Shown one piece after another: positions 1 through 8,262 of a stretch of DNA of 50,111 nucleotides. The position numbers were made by a program, and so were the translations under genes. Below the pieces are notes generated by a model, which saw only the letters and a program-made list of their open reading frames with translations, had not been told where the DNA came from and did not search any database. The stretch is from an uncultured Alphaproteobacteria bacterium (GTDB lineage Bacteria; Pseudomonadota; Alphaproteobacteria; Rhodobacterales; Rhodobacteraceae). The DNA is taken from assembly GCA_902619165.1 (NCBI GenBank), contig CACNDI010000016.1, positions 1 through 50,111 on the forward strand. The letters are read 5' to 3'. Each line of letters starts with the position of its first letter. The stretch's first letter is position 1.

Positions 1-1101
1 CTCCGGGCTAACGGATGTTACTCCCAAAGAAAAACAAACTATGGAATTAGCAGCAGAGCCACGGCCTTGACACAAAATACCTCTACTTCTTGCAAATTTC
101 ACTATGTCGTACACTGTTAGGAAATAGGGAGCATATTTGAGTTTTTTTATTAACAGAAGTTCTTTTTTTACTGCCTTTAATATTTTCACAGGAATATTTT
201 TTGCATAATATTCATTTAATCCATTAAAGGTTAGCTCGTGTAATATTGTATCGGGGTTCTCTCCTTTGAGCACTTCTTTAGGGTATGTATAGCTGAGTTC
301 GTCTAAAGAAAACGAGCATCTATCGCTTACAAAGTTAGTGTTGTGTATCGCTTCAGGATAATCTTTGAATATAGTTATAAAATCATGGGGTGATCGCATT
401 CTTTGCTCTCCATTAGTGCTTGATTCAACTCCCAGGTCATCTATGGTGCATTTCATTTTTATTGCAGATAGGGTATCTCTGACTTTTCGTCTCGAGCCAT
501 GATGCATTAGAGGAGTAGAAGACCCTATAACTCCACACTTAGCATTTTTTGCAAACTTATTGATTTTGTGAAAACGTATTTCATCCAAGCCATCATATCT
601 GGGCGCCATAACTATATATATAGATCTACTATTATTTCTCTTGAGTATTTGGATAAACCTCAACCACTCAAGCCTCTCTGAAAGGCTATGATTTTTTTCT
701 GAAATATGAGCTAAGAATATAATGCCATCTTGGTTTTTGAGAATACTTTCATAGTCAATATGCGAATAACCCTTCTTCGAATTTTTTTTTCCAGTAGTTA
801 AAACTTTGCATATGTTTTTCCATCCTTGTCGTGTCTGAGCTAAGCATGTTATTTCAGTTCTATGAGTTGTGACAATAGTAACTCCTGGTATTAGTTTTAG
901 AGGAGAGTGTTTACTTTTAGTATCATATTCGATTTCCTTTATAGTTCTAAGCCCTCTTACTATTCCAGAAATGCAATTTTTGTCGACAATTGCTATAGAT
1001 TTTAATCCAAACTCTATTGCTCTTTCAACATACTCTTCAGGATGGCTAGCTCCTTCTAGGAAGCTGAAATTAGATGTTATGCAAAGCTCTGAATACGACA
1101 A
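1..1101 (-). CDS. dnaE2: Error-prone DNA polymerase III alpha subunit DnaE2/ImuC (partial, N-terminal 367 residues)
   Basis: The reverse strand reads open from position 1101 to the left edge without a stop. The start is a TTG at 1101, directly after an in-frame TAG, so no longer start exists; the protein begins SYSELCITSNFSFLEGASHP, the usual opening of the PHP domain of DnaE2. Near the edge it reads CQGRGSAANS, the conserved glycine-rich stretch of C-family polymerases. The DnaE2/ImuC family carries out mutagenic translesion synthesis together with ImuB. The gene starts 26 bases after the stop of the methyltransferase at 1128-2009 and is the third gene of the imuB operon. The C-terminal part lies outside the window. 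Confidence 0.93.
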   Translation of the reverse strand, partial: MSYSELCITSNFSFLEGASHPEEYVERAIEFGLKSIAIVDKNCISGIVRGLRTIKEIEYDTKSKHSPLKLIPGVTIVTTHRTEITCLAQTRQGWKNICKVLTTGKKNSKKGYSHIDYESILKNQDGIIFLAHISEKNHSLSERLEWLRFIQILKRNNSRSIYIVMAPRYDGLDEIRFHKINKFAKNAKCGVIGSSTPLMHHGSRRKVRDTLSAIKMKCTIDDLGVESSTNGEQRMRSPHDFITIFKDYPEAIHNTNFVSDRCSFSLDELSYTYPKEVLKGENPDTILHELTFNGLNEYYAKNIPVKILKAVKKELLLIKKLKYAPYFLTVYDIVKFARSRGILCQGRGSAANSIVCFSLGVTSVSPE

Positions 1102-1127
1102 CTAAAAGTTCTATCTTATTAAGCTAT

Positions 1128-2009
1128 TCAACCTGCCTTATTGGAAGACAGTTGAAAGATTATATAGTGATTGAATTTTATAAAATTATCAGAATTTCTT
1201 ATATTTCCGTAAATTCTATCATGTAACCGTCTGCGCTTTTTCTGGTTTACTATAGTCTTATAGACTAGACTAAACAGCTTCATTTTCCAAGGATGGCTTG
1301 CTACTAAGCCTTGCTGTACTTTGTCTATTCCAACGCCAACTACATTATAAAATTTTTGCTCTATATCTAAAGATGGAGCAACGGATTTTGTTATATCTTT
1401 TTTTGATATAATATTCAAATCTACATCTTTAATTAGTTTCAGCATTTCCAATAAAGGATGTCCTCCTCCTGGTCTTCTGTTGTGACTACTATGCTTGACG
1501 TCGGAGCGGAAGCAATCCGCAACCAATATTTGTCCACCTTTGTTTAGTAATCCTTTAGCCTTTTTTAGCGCAATTTTTGCAGGAATATATTGAAAGCTTT
1601 CTGAAAACAGACATAAGTCAAATGTCTGTTTTTTTTTGGGTTCATAATCTTCAAACCTTATATTATGAACTTCAGCTTTATTATTTGTATTTTCTAAACA
1701 TCGTTTGCTTAGTATATCGCTAGGCACAATAATAGTGACGCTATGGCCTAAGGAGATTAACTTCTTTGCTGTTTCCCCAGCGCCTCCGCCAATATCAAGG
1801 ATCTTCAGCTTTTTCTTTTTTGGAAAGTATTTGAACAGTAGTTTTGTATACTGTTCTTGAGCCTTACCCAAATTCTCAAGACAAGGGTCTAGGTTGTCCC
1901 AAACGCCATAGTGCATGTTCTCTTTTCCAGTAACAAATTTTGCTATTGCCAAAGAAACCTCAAGCCCAAGAGCTTTAGTATCTAATGTATTATTTTTTTG
2001 AAATTCCAT
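1128..2009 (-). CDS. Class I SAM-dependent methyltransferase inside the imuB-dnaE2 operon
   Basis: The protein has 293 residues. Residues about 65-85 hold the SAM-binding motif I (LKILDIGGGAGETAKKL), followed by an acidic strand-loop and motif near residue 130 (FDLCLFSESFQYI) and a post-motif LLNKGGQILVADCF, typical of class I Rossmann methyltransferases. An upstream HYGVWD motif resembles small-molecule methyltransferases such as the tocopherol or sarcosine types, but the substrate cannot be told. The C-terminal third is basic (KKRRR near residue 255). It sits 21 bases after imuB and 26 bases before dnaE2 on the same strand, so it is probably co-transcribed with both and SOS controlled. It is not a standard mutasome component, so a DNA repair role is only inferred from position. 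Confidence 0.85.
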   Translation of the reverse strand: MEFQKNNTLDTKALGLEVSLAIAKFVTGKENMHYGVWDNLDPCLENLGKAQEQYTKLLFKYFPKKKKLKILDIGGGAGETAKKLISLGHSVTIIVPSDILSKRCLENTNNKAEVHNIRFEDYEPKKKQTFDLCLFSESFQYIPAKIALKKAKGLLNKGGQILVADCFRSDVKHSSHNRRPGGGHPLLEMLKLIKDVDLNIISKKDITKSVAPSLDIEQKFYNVVGVGIDKVQQGLVASHPWKMKLFSLVYKTIVNQKKRRRLHDRIYGNIRNSDNFIKFNHYIIFQLSSNKAG

Positions 2010-2030
2010 CCCTATTCACAGCCTAAATTA

Positions 2031-3719
2031 CTAACAAAAATTACCATGTACAAACCATCTATTCTCTGAAATCTTATTCTTTTCTTCAAACATCCACAAC
2101 CTTGCACCACACGTTGTTGTCACCTCCCAATAGTCACGTAATCTAAAATTCATCCCTTTATCCTTGTTCCACCATTCAGACGCTATTCTTTCAGGTCCAC
2201 GTACATAGCAGGTTTTATACTTTTTTCCTCTCCAACTGAATTTATTCAGATAGTCATCTCTATACAAAGTAGCATTAATGAGATCTGGTGAATATAAAAG
2301 TATTGGTCTGATAAATTTACTTTTCTGCCATTGATTACCTGTTTTTCTTTTTGGTTTGAATTCATCTAAAGAAAAAGTTTTCTCTGGTATGTGACTGTGG
2401 CGTTGTGCGAAGGATTTCACCTTATTTTTCCCCAACCTAGCTTCGATTCTGGCCATCAATAAACTTATTTTTTCTTCCTCATCTAGATATTTAGAAGTGC
2501 AATCTCTACCAGGAACATTTATAGCTATTTGTCTTTCTCTTGCTTGTTCAATATGTACTCCTTCAAGGATTATTGCTTCTATATTTTTGAGACTTTTGAT
2601 AGTCTTGAGTTTTTCTAGCATTACCAGTTCTATTTTGGCTTTGTCGTGTGTGGGGTTACTGAAATTTATCTCTATAAGTAATTTGTTGTTTGGTGGAAAC
2701 TTAACATTACATCTTCTAATTAGCTTCTTATTTTTCTCGAGCTTATCACATAGTTTCTTAATAAGAGTTTTGATGAATTCACTTATACCTTGAAGAGTTA
2801 TTTCTCCTAAGAACAGTTCTGTTGAAAAGGAATATTTTTCTTCCAAGACAATTTTATTGAATAATTCTGTTTCTTTACCCAAAACTTGCCGTACTCTTTT
2901 GGTTATATGATTGCCAAATCTTCTATTAATAGAAGCCGAATCTATGTTTATTAGATCTCCAACTTTGTATATACCAAATAAATTTAATAGATTTACATCG
3001 GTACTTTCTATATTCAACGCTTCCACCGGTAAGGAAATAAGAGATTTTTCTGTTTTATCATTATCAATTATTCTAGATTTATATATAGAGTCATTAACAG
3101 AATAGCCTGTATTAAAGATAGATAATTTCTTTTGCAAATTCTCGGTATCTCTGTCGCTAGGAATTTTAATCCTTGTAGCTCTACTTTGATCATTGATTAT
3201 TTTTCTAAGATTTACTCTTGGTTGTTTTTGATTGGAACTATTTTGGAATCTTGCTATTGCCCAAGCGGCTCCCTGAGTTCCTGCAATCCCTATAATGCTG
3301 AGTACATTAATCTTAGAAAAATGAGTTGTTAGTTGATGTATAAAGTCTTCCTCTTTCCCCGTGAATTTCTCGCATCCTGTTATATCAAGCATCAAGCTAT
3401 CATAGCCATCTAATCTTACAAGAGGCGTGAATTGATATGTGAAACTAAAAAGTTTAATTAGTTTTTTTTTAAGATCCGAATGTTGAACTGTTTTACTAAT
3501 CACATGAGGGTTCAATGTCAGAGTTTCCTTAGTAGACATTCCAGCGCATATATTTAGCTTTTTAGCTAATTCATTTGCGCATATTATTTCCTCCCCTTCA
3601 GAAAAAGAAACAACTAGAGGTAATGAATTTAACAGGGGTTCTTTAGATAATATCGTCTCTAATGGTAACTGTGGAAACCAAATGGAAGCGAATCTATTTT
3701 TCAATTTTATTTTGTTCAT
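2031..3719 (-). CDS. imuB: Y-family polymerase-like protein ImuB (mutasome component)
   Basis: This 562-residue protein begins with RFASIWFPQLPLE, the usual ImuB opening. It carries SLMLDITGCEKFTG (about 105-118), the ImuB version of the Y-family palm motif. The C-terminus contains VRGPERIASEWW, RLRDYWEV and RWFVHGNFC, all hallmarks of alphaproteobacterial ImuB. The family lacks catalytic activity and bridges DnaE2, the beta clamp and ImuA. No imuA lies upstream: the next gene is fabA on the other strand. The ATG at 3717-3719 lies inside a GTTC-N7-GTTC LexA-box match, so the start or the leader is unusual. Product identity is secure; loss of imuA is seen only for this locus. Confidence 0.93.
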   Translation of the reverse strand: MNKIKLKNRFASIWFPQLPLETILSKEPLLNSLPLVVSFSEGEEIICANELAKKLNICAGMSTKETLTLNPHVISKTVQHSDLKKKLIKLFSFTYQFTPLVRLDGYDSLMLDITGCEKFTGKEEDFIHQLTTHFSKINVLSIIGIAGTQGAAWAIARFQNSSNQKQPRVNLRKIINDQSRATRIKIPSDRDTENLQKKLSIFNTGYSVNDSIYKSRIIDNDKTEKSLISLPVEALNIESTDVNLLNLFGIYKVGDLINIDSASINRRFGNHITKRVRQVLGKETELFNKIVLEEKYSFSTELFLGEITLQGISEFIKTLIKKLCDKLEKNKKLIRRCNVKFPPNNKLLIEINFSNPTHDKAKIELVMLEKLKTIKSLKNIEAIILEGVHIEQARERQIAINVPGRDCTSKYLDEEEKISLLMARIEARLGKNKVKSFAQRHSHIPEKTFSLDEFKPKRKTGNQWQKSKFIRPILLYSPDLINATLYRDDYLNKFSWRGKKYKTCYVRGPERIASEWWNKDKGMNFRLRDYWEVTTTCGARLWMFEEKNKISENRWFVHGNFC

Positions 3720-3728
3720 GCTTTGTTC
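3714..3728 (-). promoter_or_regulatory. LexA (SOS) box overlapping the imuB start codon
   Basis: The plus strand reads GTTCATGCTTTGTTC, an exact match to the alphaproteobacterial LexA site GTTC-N7-GTTC, built from the direct repeat TTTGTTC with a 4-base spacer. On the imuB strand it reads GAAC-N7-GAAC and contains the imuB ATG. A bound repressor here would block both elongation and initiation at this end of the operon. Its location before a mutasome operon, the classic SOS target, strongly supports it. Confidence 0.75.
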
Positions 3729-3949
3729 TTTTTAACTATAAATGAATGAAAAGTCCAACTCAATTTTGTACTTTGGCATTACAGCAGATATGAAAATTAT
3801 TTTACCTATCTTTTGTAAACATACCCTGATAGGATCTCCGTTAATAATTTTGTGACAGAAGATAATGATCAAAAAAAAGAATATTTTTTAAAGCATTAAT
3901 AGAATTTGATTTGTATGATACTAAAAATAGTATAGTAGAAAAGAACGCT
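3729..3949. other. Divergent intergenic region between imuB and fabA
   Basis: About 220 bases separate the imuB start from the preferred fabA start. The sequence is AT-rich and must hold promoters for both operons. I could not pick out a convincing -35/-10 pair. Apart from the LexA box at its left border I see no gene, RNA structure or strong inverted repeat. No irr gene is present here. Confidence 0.5.
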
Positions 3950-4456
3950 ATGATATCCAGAAAAAATAAGTTTGATTACGATGAGCTAATATCATGCGCT
4001 AAGGGTGAACTGTTTGGAATAGGTAACCCTCAACTTCCAATGCCTCCTATGCTAATGATTGATAGGGTAACAGAGATATCAGATGATGACGGTACACATA
4101 ATAAAGGACATGTGATAGCAGAGTTCGACATAAATCCAAAATTGTGGTTTTTTGACTGTCATTTTGAAGGAGATCCCGTAATGCCAGGGTGTCTGGGTTT
4201 AGACGCATTATGGCAACTAACTGGATTTAATCTAGGATGGAGAGAAATGAAAGGTCGAGGCAGAGCTCTAGGTGTGGGTGAGGTGAAGTTTACAGGAATG
4301 GTAACACCAGATATAAGACTTGTGAGATACGAAGTAAATTTTACAAGAGTTATTGATAGAAAATTAAAGCTAGGCATGGCTAATGGAACTATGTATGCAG
4401 ATAATGAAAAAATATATTCAGCTGAAAATATGAAGGTAGGGTTGTTTCAGAGCTAA
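3950..4456 (+). CDS. fabA: 3-hydroxydecanoyl-ACP dehydratase/isomerase FabA
   Basis: FabA dehydrates 3-hydroxyacyl-ACP and isomerises trans-2-decenoyl-ACP to the cis-3 form, the branch point for unsaturated fatty acids. With the start at ATG 3950 the protein has 168 residues, the usual length, and opens like other FabA proteins (KGELFG, then QLPMPPMLMIDRV). The active site is seen as FDCHFEGDP (H71) and LGLDALWQ (D85). A TTG at 3911 would add 13 residues without family support. It is followed 29 bases later by fabB, preceded by an AGGAG ribosome binding site, so the two genes form an operon. Confidence 0.95.
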   Translation: MISRKNKFDYDELISCAKGELFGIGNPQLPMPPMLMIDRVTEISDDDGTHNKGHVIAEFDINPKLWFFDCHFEGDPVMPGCLGLDALWQLTGFNLGWREMKGRGRALGVGEVKFTGMVTPDIRLVRYEVNFTRVIDRKLKLGMANGTMYADNEKIYSAENMKVGLFQS

Positions 4457-4485
4457 CCTATTTAATATAGGAGAAAAGTACGATT

Positions 4486-5712
4486 ATGCGTCGAGCAGTT
4501 ATTACAGGTTTAGGAATTGTTTCATGTATCGGTATTGATAAGAAGTCAGTAGAAGAGAGTCTTAGAAAAGGAACTTCTGGTATAAGCAAAAGTCCTGACT
4601 ATGAAGAACATGGATTCAGAAGTAGAGTGCATGGAAAACCAGATATAAATATAGAGGATTTTATAGATAAAAGGCAGCTAAGATTTATGGGAGATGGTGC
4701 AGCATTTAACTTTATAGCGATGCAACAAGCTATCGACGATAGCGGGCTAGAGGAAAAAGAAGTTTCTAATGAAAGAACGGGTCTTATTGTTGGATCAGGA
4801 GGACCTTCAACAAAAAACTTATTTTCTGCGCATAAAACTGTAATAGAAAAAGGTAGCCCTAAGAGGATGGGACCATTTATGGTTACAAGGGGTATGTCAT
4901 CTACAAACTCAGCTTGTATAGCTACTCCTTTCAAAATAAAGGGTGTTAACTATTCCATAACTTCAGCTTGTTCAACCTCTGCCCATTGTATAGGAAATGC
5001 TGTTGAGCAAATACAGCTAAACAAGCAAGATGTAGTATTTGCGGGTGGGGGAGAAGAGTTGGACTGGACGCTCTCTTGTCTTTTTGATGCCATGGGTGCA
5101 ATGTCCAGCAAATATAATGATACTCCAGAAAACGCTTCAAGAGCTTTCGACAGAGATAGAGATGGCTTCGTTATTGCAGGTGGGGGCGGAGTAGTTGTCG
5201 TAGAAGAGTTAAACCACGCTATTGCCAGAGGAGCAAAAATATATGCTGAAGTCACAGGTTATGGTGCAACCTCCGATGGTTATGATATGGTAGCGCCATC
5301 AGGTGAAGGAGCTGAGAGATCGATGAGACTTGCTTTGAGCTCTTTGAACGGTAGGAAAGTTAATTACATTAATGCACACGGTACTTCAACTCCAGCTGGA
5401 GATGTCACTGAGATACAAGCGGTTAGAAATGTATTCGCTGAAGAAAAACAACCTTTAGTTGCTTCCACGAAATCACTCACTGGTCATAGTCTTGGTGCCG
5501 CAGGTGTCCAAGAAGCTATTTATTCACTGATTATGATGGAAAATAACTTTATATCTGCAAGTGCTAATGTTTTTAATTTGGCTGAAGAAATCAAATCTAA
5601 TGAAGTGGCTACGGGATTGGTGGAAGGAATTGAATTGGATACTGTTTTATCGAATAGCTTCGGCTTTGGAGGAACCAATGCCTCATTAGCATTAAGTAAG
5701 TATACTGGTTAA
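4486..5712 (+). CDS. fabB: 3-oxoacyl-ACP synthase I FabB
   Basis: This beta-ketoacyl-ACP synthase elongates the cis-3-decenoyl-ACP made by FabA and so commits carbon to unsaturated fatty acids. The protein has 408 residues. The Cys-His-His triad is visible: C162 in [10 protein letters not shown]298 in [11 protein letters not shown] and H334 in [10 protein letters not shown], at positions almost equal to E. coli FabB. A C-terminal [11 protein letters not shown] completes the thiolase fold. It lies between fabA and fabI with short gaps, and the paired fabA-fabB arrangement separates it from FabF. Confidence 0.96.
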   Translation: MRRAVITGLGIVSCIGIDKKSVEESLRKGTSGISKSPDYEEHGFRSRVHGKPDINIEDFIDKRQLRFMGDGAAFNFIAMQQAIDDSGLEEKEVSNERTGLIVGSGGPSTKNLFSAHKTVIEKGSPKRMGPFMVTRGMSSTNSACIATPFKIKGVNYSITSACSTSAHCIGNAVEQIQLNKQDVVFAGGGEELDWTLSCLFDAMGAMSSKYNDTPENASRAFDRDRDGFVIAGGGGVVVVEELNHAIARGAKIYAEVTGYGATSDGYDMVAPSGEGAERSMRLALSSLNGRKVNYINAHGTSTPAGDVTEIQAVRNVFAEEKQPLVASTKSLTGHSLGAAGVQEAIYSLIMMENNFISASANVFNLAEEIKSNEVATGLVEGIELDTVLSNSFGFGGTNASLALSKYTG

Positions 5713-5717
5713 TTTCT

Positions 5718-6515
5718 TTGTCAGGCCTTATGAAAAATAAAAAGGGTTTGGTTATGGGTGTAGCCAACCAAAAGTCCATTGCATGGGGAATAGCTGAAGT
5801 ATTAAGTGCAGAAGGGGCATCTTTAGCATTAAGTTATCAGGGTGAAAACTTTAAAAAGAGAGTAGAGCCATTGGCCGAGAGTATAGGCTCAAAGCTTTTA
5901 TTTGATGTTGATGTCTCAGATGAAAGTTCCATAGATAAATGTTTTAATTATTTATCAAAAGAGTGGGGATCGCTAGATTTTGTAGTACATGCGCTTGCTT
6001 TTTCCGACAAATCTGAATTGTCTGGTAGGTTTATCAATACTTCGAGGCAGAATTTTTTAAATTCTTTGGATATATCTTGTTTCAGCCTAATTGATGTCTC
6101 AAAGCGATGCTCTGCTCTTATGAAACAAGGTGGAGCGATTTTAACGCTCAGTTATTTAGGTTCGCAAAGAGTTACTCCAAATTATAACGTGATGGGAGTA
6201 GCAAAAGCCGCTTTGGAATCATCGGTTAGATATCTTGCAAGTGATTTGGGTGAAGATGGGATTAGAGTGAATGCTATTAGTGCCGGGCCAATGAAAACAC
6301 TTGCGGGAGCTGCTATAGGTGGAGCGAGAAGAGTTTTCCGTCTTTCCGAGCAAAATTCTCCCTTAAAGTCAAACCCAACATTAAAATCAGTAGGGGGCAC
6401 AGCTGCGTTTTTACTAAGTGATTATGGATTGCATGTTTCTGGGGAAGTAATCTTTGTAGATGGCGGTTACCATGTTATGGGTATGCCCAAATTAGATAAT
6501 ATTGAGAAGGCATGA
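5718..6515 (+). CDS. fabI: Enoyl-ACP reductase FabI (NADH)
   Basis: FabI reduces trans-2-enoyl-ACP, the last step of each fatty acid elongation cycle. The 265-residue protein shows the cofactor motif GVANQKSIAWGIA and the catalytic residues Y146, Y156 and K163 (YNVMGVAKAALE), numbered as in E. coli. The TTG start at 5718 is preferred over ATG 5730 because the N-terminus MSGLMKNKKGLVMG then matches alphaproteobacterial FabI. It starts 5 bases after the fabB stop. FabI is the triclosan target family. The C-terminal segment runs past the usual VDGGYH motif by about 15 residues. Confidence 0.95.
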   Translation: MSGLMKNKKGLVMGVANQKSIAWGIAEVLSAEGASLALSYQGENFKKRVEPLAESIGSKLLFDVDVSDESSIDKCFNYLSKEWGSLDFVVHALAFSDKSELSGRFINTSRQNFLNSLDISCFSLIDVSKRCSALMKQGGAILTLSYLGSQRVTPNYNVMGVAKAALESSVRYLASDLGEDGIRVNAISAGPMKTLAGAAIGGARRVFRLSEQNSPLKSNPTLKSVGGTAAFLLSDYGLHVSGEVIFVDGGYHVMGMPKLDNIEKA

Positions 6516-7500
6516 GTTGGTAGATTTCTCTCTTATTTCTGATACCTACGATAAAATTCATCAGCATTTAGTTGAAACGCCTTTACTAGAATCGCCTTTC
6601 CTAAGTGAGCGACTAAATAAGCGTGTTTTCATCAAAGCTGAGTGCCTACAAAAAACAGGTTCTTTTAAATATAGAGGAAGTTGGTCTTCTTTTGTAAATA
6701 ATGACTTCGAAGACTTAAAAAAGGGTGTATTGGCGTACTCTTCAGGAAATCATGCCCAAGGTATAGCAGCCGTTGCAAATCAACTTAAAATTCAAGCTAC
6801 AATCATCATGCCAAAGGATGCTCCTAGACTTAAGATAAAAAATACACAGTCATATGGAGCTAATGTATTATTTTATGATCGAATAAAAGAAAGTAGAGAA
6901 GAGATTGGTGAAAAGCTGCAGAAAGAAAAAAATTTAAAGCTTATACGACCCTATGATGATCCCTTTGTAATTGCTGGACAAGGCTCTCTGGGAATTGAGC
7001 TAATCAATCAAGCAAAAAGGATGAAATTAGATGCGGCAGATGTACTAGTTTGTTGTGGAGGAGGAGGATTAGCTTCAGGTATTAGTTTAGCTTTTCAGGG
7101 ATTAAACGAGAATTTTAAGGTTAGAACTTGTGAACCTAAAAATTTTGACGATATGGCTAGATCATTAAAGCAAAAGAGTAGAATAACGAATAAGGCGATG
7201 GATGGATCTATTTGTGATGCTATTTTGACTCCCACGCCAGGGGAGTTAACTTTTGAAATTCTTGAAAAGTATGCGGCTCCTGGTCTAGTCGCAAGTGATG
7301 AACAGGTTCTTGAGGCAATGGCCTTGTTATTCTTGCATCATAATCTAGTTGTTGAGCCTGGAGGTGCCATCTCACTCGCAGCAGCGCTACATCAGCATGA
7401 AAAAATAGACTCAGATGCGCTTATTATAGTCTGTACGGGTGGAAATGTTGACCCAGTTATTTTTTCAAGAGCTTTAGATCTAATTGATGCTAAATATTAA
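6502..7500 (+). CDS. PLP-dependent threonine/serine dehydratase-like enzyme
   Basis: This fold-type II PLP enzyme has 332 residues. The PLP lysine lies in QKTGSFKYRG (about residue 51), with the substrate loop SSGNHAQG and the phosphate-binding CCGGGGLASG downstream. There is no C-terminal ACT regulatory domain, which fits catabolic threonine dehydratase, serine racemase or threo-3-hydroxyaspartate ammonia-lyase rather than biosynthetic IlvA. The sequence alone does not decide between them. The possible start TTG 6502 overlaps the fabI end by 14 bases; TTG 6517 is an alternative. The stop shares a TTAA with the stop of the 57-residue gene on the other strand. Confidence 0.88.
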   Translation: MRRHELVDFSLISDTYDKIHQHLVETPLLESPFLSERLNKRVFIKAECLQKTGSFKYRGSWSSFVNNDFEDLKKGVLAYSSGNHAQGIAAVANQLKIQATIIMPKDAPRLKIKNTQSYGANVLFYDRIKESREEIGEKLQKEKNLKLIRPYDDPFVIAGQGSLGIELINQAKRMKLDAADVLVCCGGGGLASGISLAFQGLNENFKVRTCEPKNFDDMARSLKQKSRITNKAMDGSICDAILTPTPGELTFEILEKYAAPGLVASDEQVLEAMALLFLHHNLVVEPGGAISLAAALHQHEKIDSDALIIVCTGGNVDPVIFSRALDLIDAKY

Positions 7501-7670
7501 GCGTACTTTTTTAGTAGTTGCTTTGTAAGGCGTTTTTTATACCGACGTTGTCTTTGTCGGCTCTTAGTTATATTTGCTCGCCAATGTTCACGCTTGTCCT
7601 TTACGATCTCTTCGAAATCTCGGGCTACTTCAATATTATTAGCATCGATTTCATATGTTCTTTTGGTCAT
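7497..7670 (-). CDS. Small basic protein of 57 residues, unknown function
   Basis: The reverse strand encodes a 57-residue protein from ATG 7670 to TAA 7497. It begins MTKRTYEIDANNIEVARDFE and ends in a strongly basic tail (KSRQRQRRYKKRLTKQLLKK). The even amphipathic first half and the Arg/Lys-rich helix suggest a real protein, perhaps one that binds nucleic acid or the ribosome; this is inference. The stop shares the bases TTAA with the stop of the convergent dehydratase gene, as seen for other real convergent pairs in this window. A LexA-box match lies 51-65 bases upstream. Confidence 0.65.
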   Translation of the reverse strand: MTKRTYEIDANNIEVARDFEEIVKDKREHWRANITKSRQRQRRYKKRLTKQLLKKYA

Positions 7671-7720
7671 ATCTAAATAAATAGCCTTAATATAATATAA
7701 TCAAAAAACTATTTACAAAT

Positions 7721-7735
7721 GTTCACTTTCTGTTC
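7721..7735. promoter_or_regulatory. Second LexA (SOS) box match between two small divergent genes
   Basis: The sequence GTTCACTTTCTGTTC is an exact GTTC-N7-GTTC match. It lies 12 bases before ATG 7747 of the 102-residue gene. On that strand it fits inside the spacer of a possible promoter, TTACAA (7713-7718), 17 bases, TATTTT (7736-7741). On the other strand it sits just upstream of a possible TTGTAA -35 for the 57-residue gene. Either or both genes could be SOS regulated. A chance match is possible but unlikely exactly in a divergent promoter region. Confidence 0.55.
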
Positions 7736-7746
7736 TATTTTGAGCT

Positions 7747-8055
7747 ATGAGTATGTACGAATCATATAAATCCATATCAAAAAAAATCACTTTGGAGGAT
7801 GTGAAAAACTTATTCAAAGAGAACGAAAAGACCTGGAATAATTTTATTCGTTTAGAGGGGCAAACTATAATTTTTAATGGTTGCACAGTTCAAATTTCCT
7901 GTAATTTAGATAGCTCTGTAGTATTTAAAACCAGAGAGGAAAGACATAGTGAGTGCCTTCAATATATAATGAGTTGTCTTGAATTTGGTCTGGACACAAA
8001 GATTTGGAATGAGGAGATTTTAACGGAAGTTAATACGCTTTATGAGAATAGTTGA
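7747..8055 (+). CDS. Hypothetical protein of 102 residues, possibly SOS regulated
   Basis: I do not recognise this protein. It is soluble-looking, with no signal peptide or membrane segment, rich in Glu, Lys and Asn, and has four cysteines (46, 52, 70 and 77). An amphipathic N-terminal helix (about 14-28) is followed by a short beta-rich stretch (about 36-62) and a helical C-terminus. Codon use looks like its neighbours. ATG 7747 and ATG 7753 are both possible starts; the ribosome binding site is poor. If the promoter at 7713-7741 is right, the transcript would be nearly leaderless. The gene stands alone, with more than 200 bases before the next gene. Confidence 0.7.
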   Translation: MSMYESYKSISKKITLEDVKNLFKENEKTWNNFIRLEGQTIIFNGCTVQISCNLDSSVVFKTREERHSECLQYIMSCLEFGLDTKIWNEEILTEVNTLYENS

Positions 8056-8262
8056 ATCTACTGTAATAACAGCCTAAAAGATGTGACTAGAGGCTCTTTC
8101 ATTAAAAAATTAATTCGAGGGAGTTATTATTTCCCTAAAAATAGATAACAATTGAAGATATTTTTTTAAAGATTTTTCGTTAATGTCTGTATAAAGAAAC
8201 AGTTGGTAAGGTAAGTCTAAAAAACAAAAGTAAGCGCACACTAAAGAGTAAAAGTTTTACAA
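8056..8262. other. Intergenic region before the phosphatidyltransferase gene
   Basis: These 207 bases are AT-rich. A short inverted repeat, AGGGA then TCCCT with a 9-base loop, lies near 8117-8135 and could be a weak terminator for the 102-residue gene, although it lacks a following T-run. I see no small gene on either strand and no recognisable riboswitch. Confidence 0.35.

Noticed and set aside
2497..3332. Plus-strand ORFs of 64-98 residues inside imuB
   Set aside because: They lie opposite a clear gene, have skewed composition and no ribosome binding sites; they are shadows.
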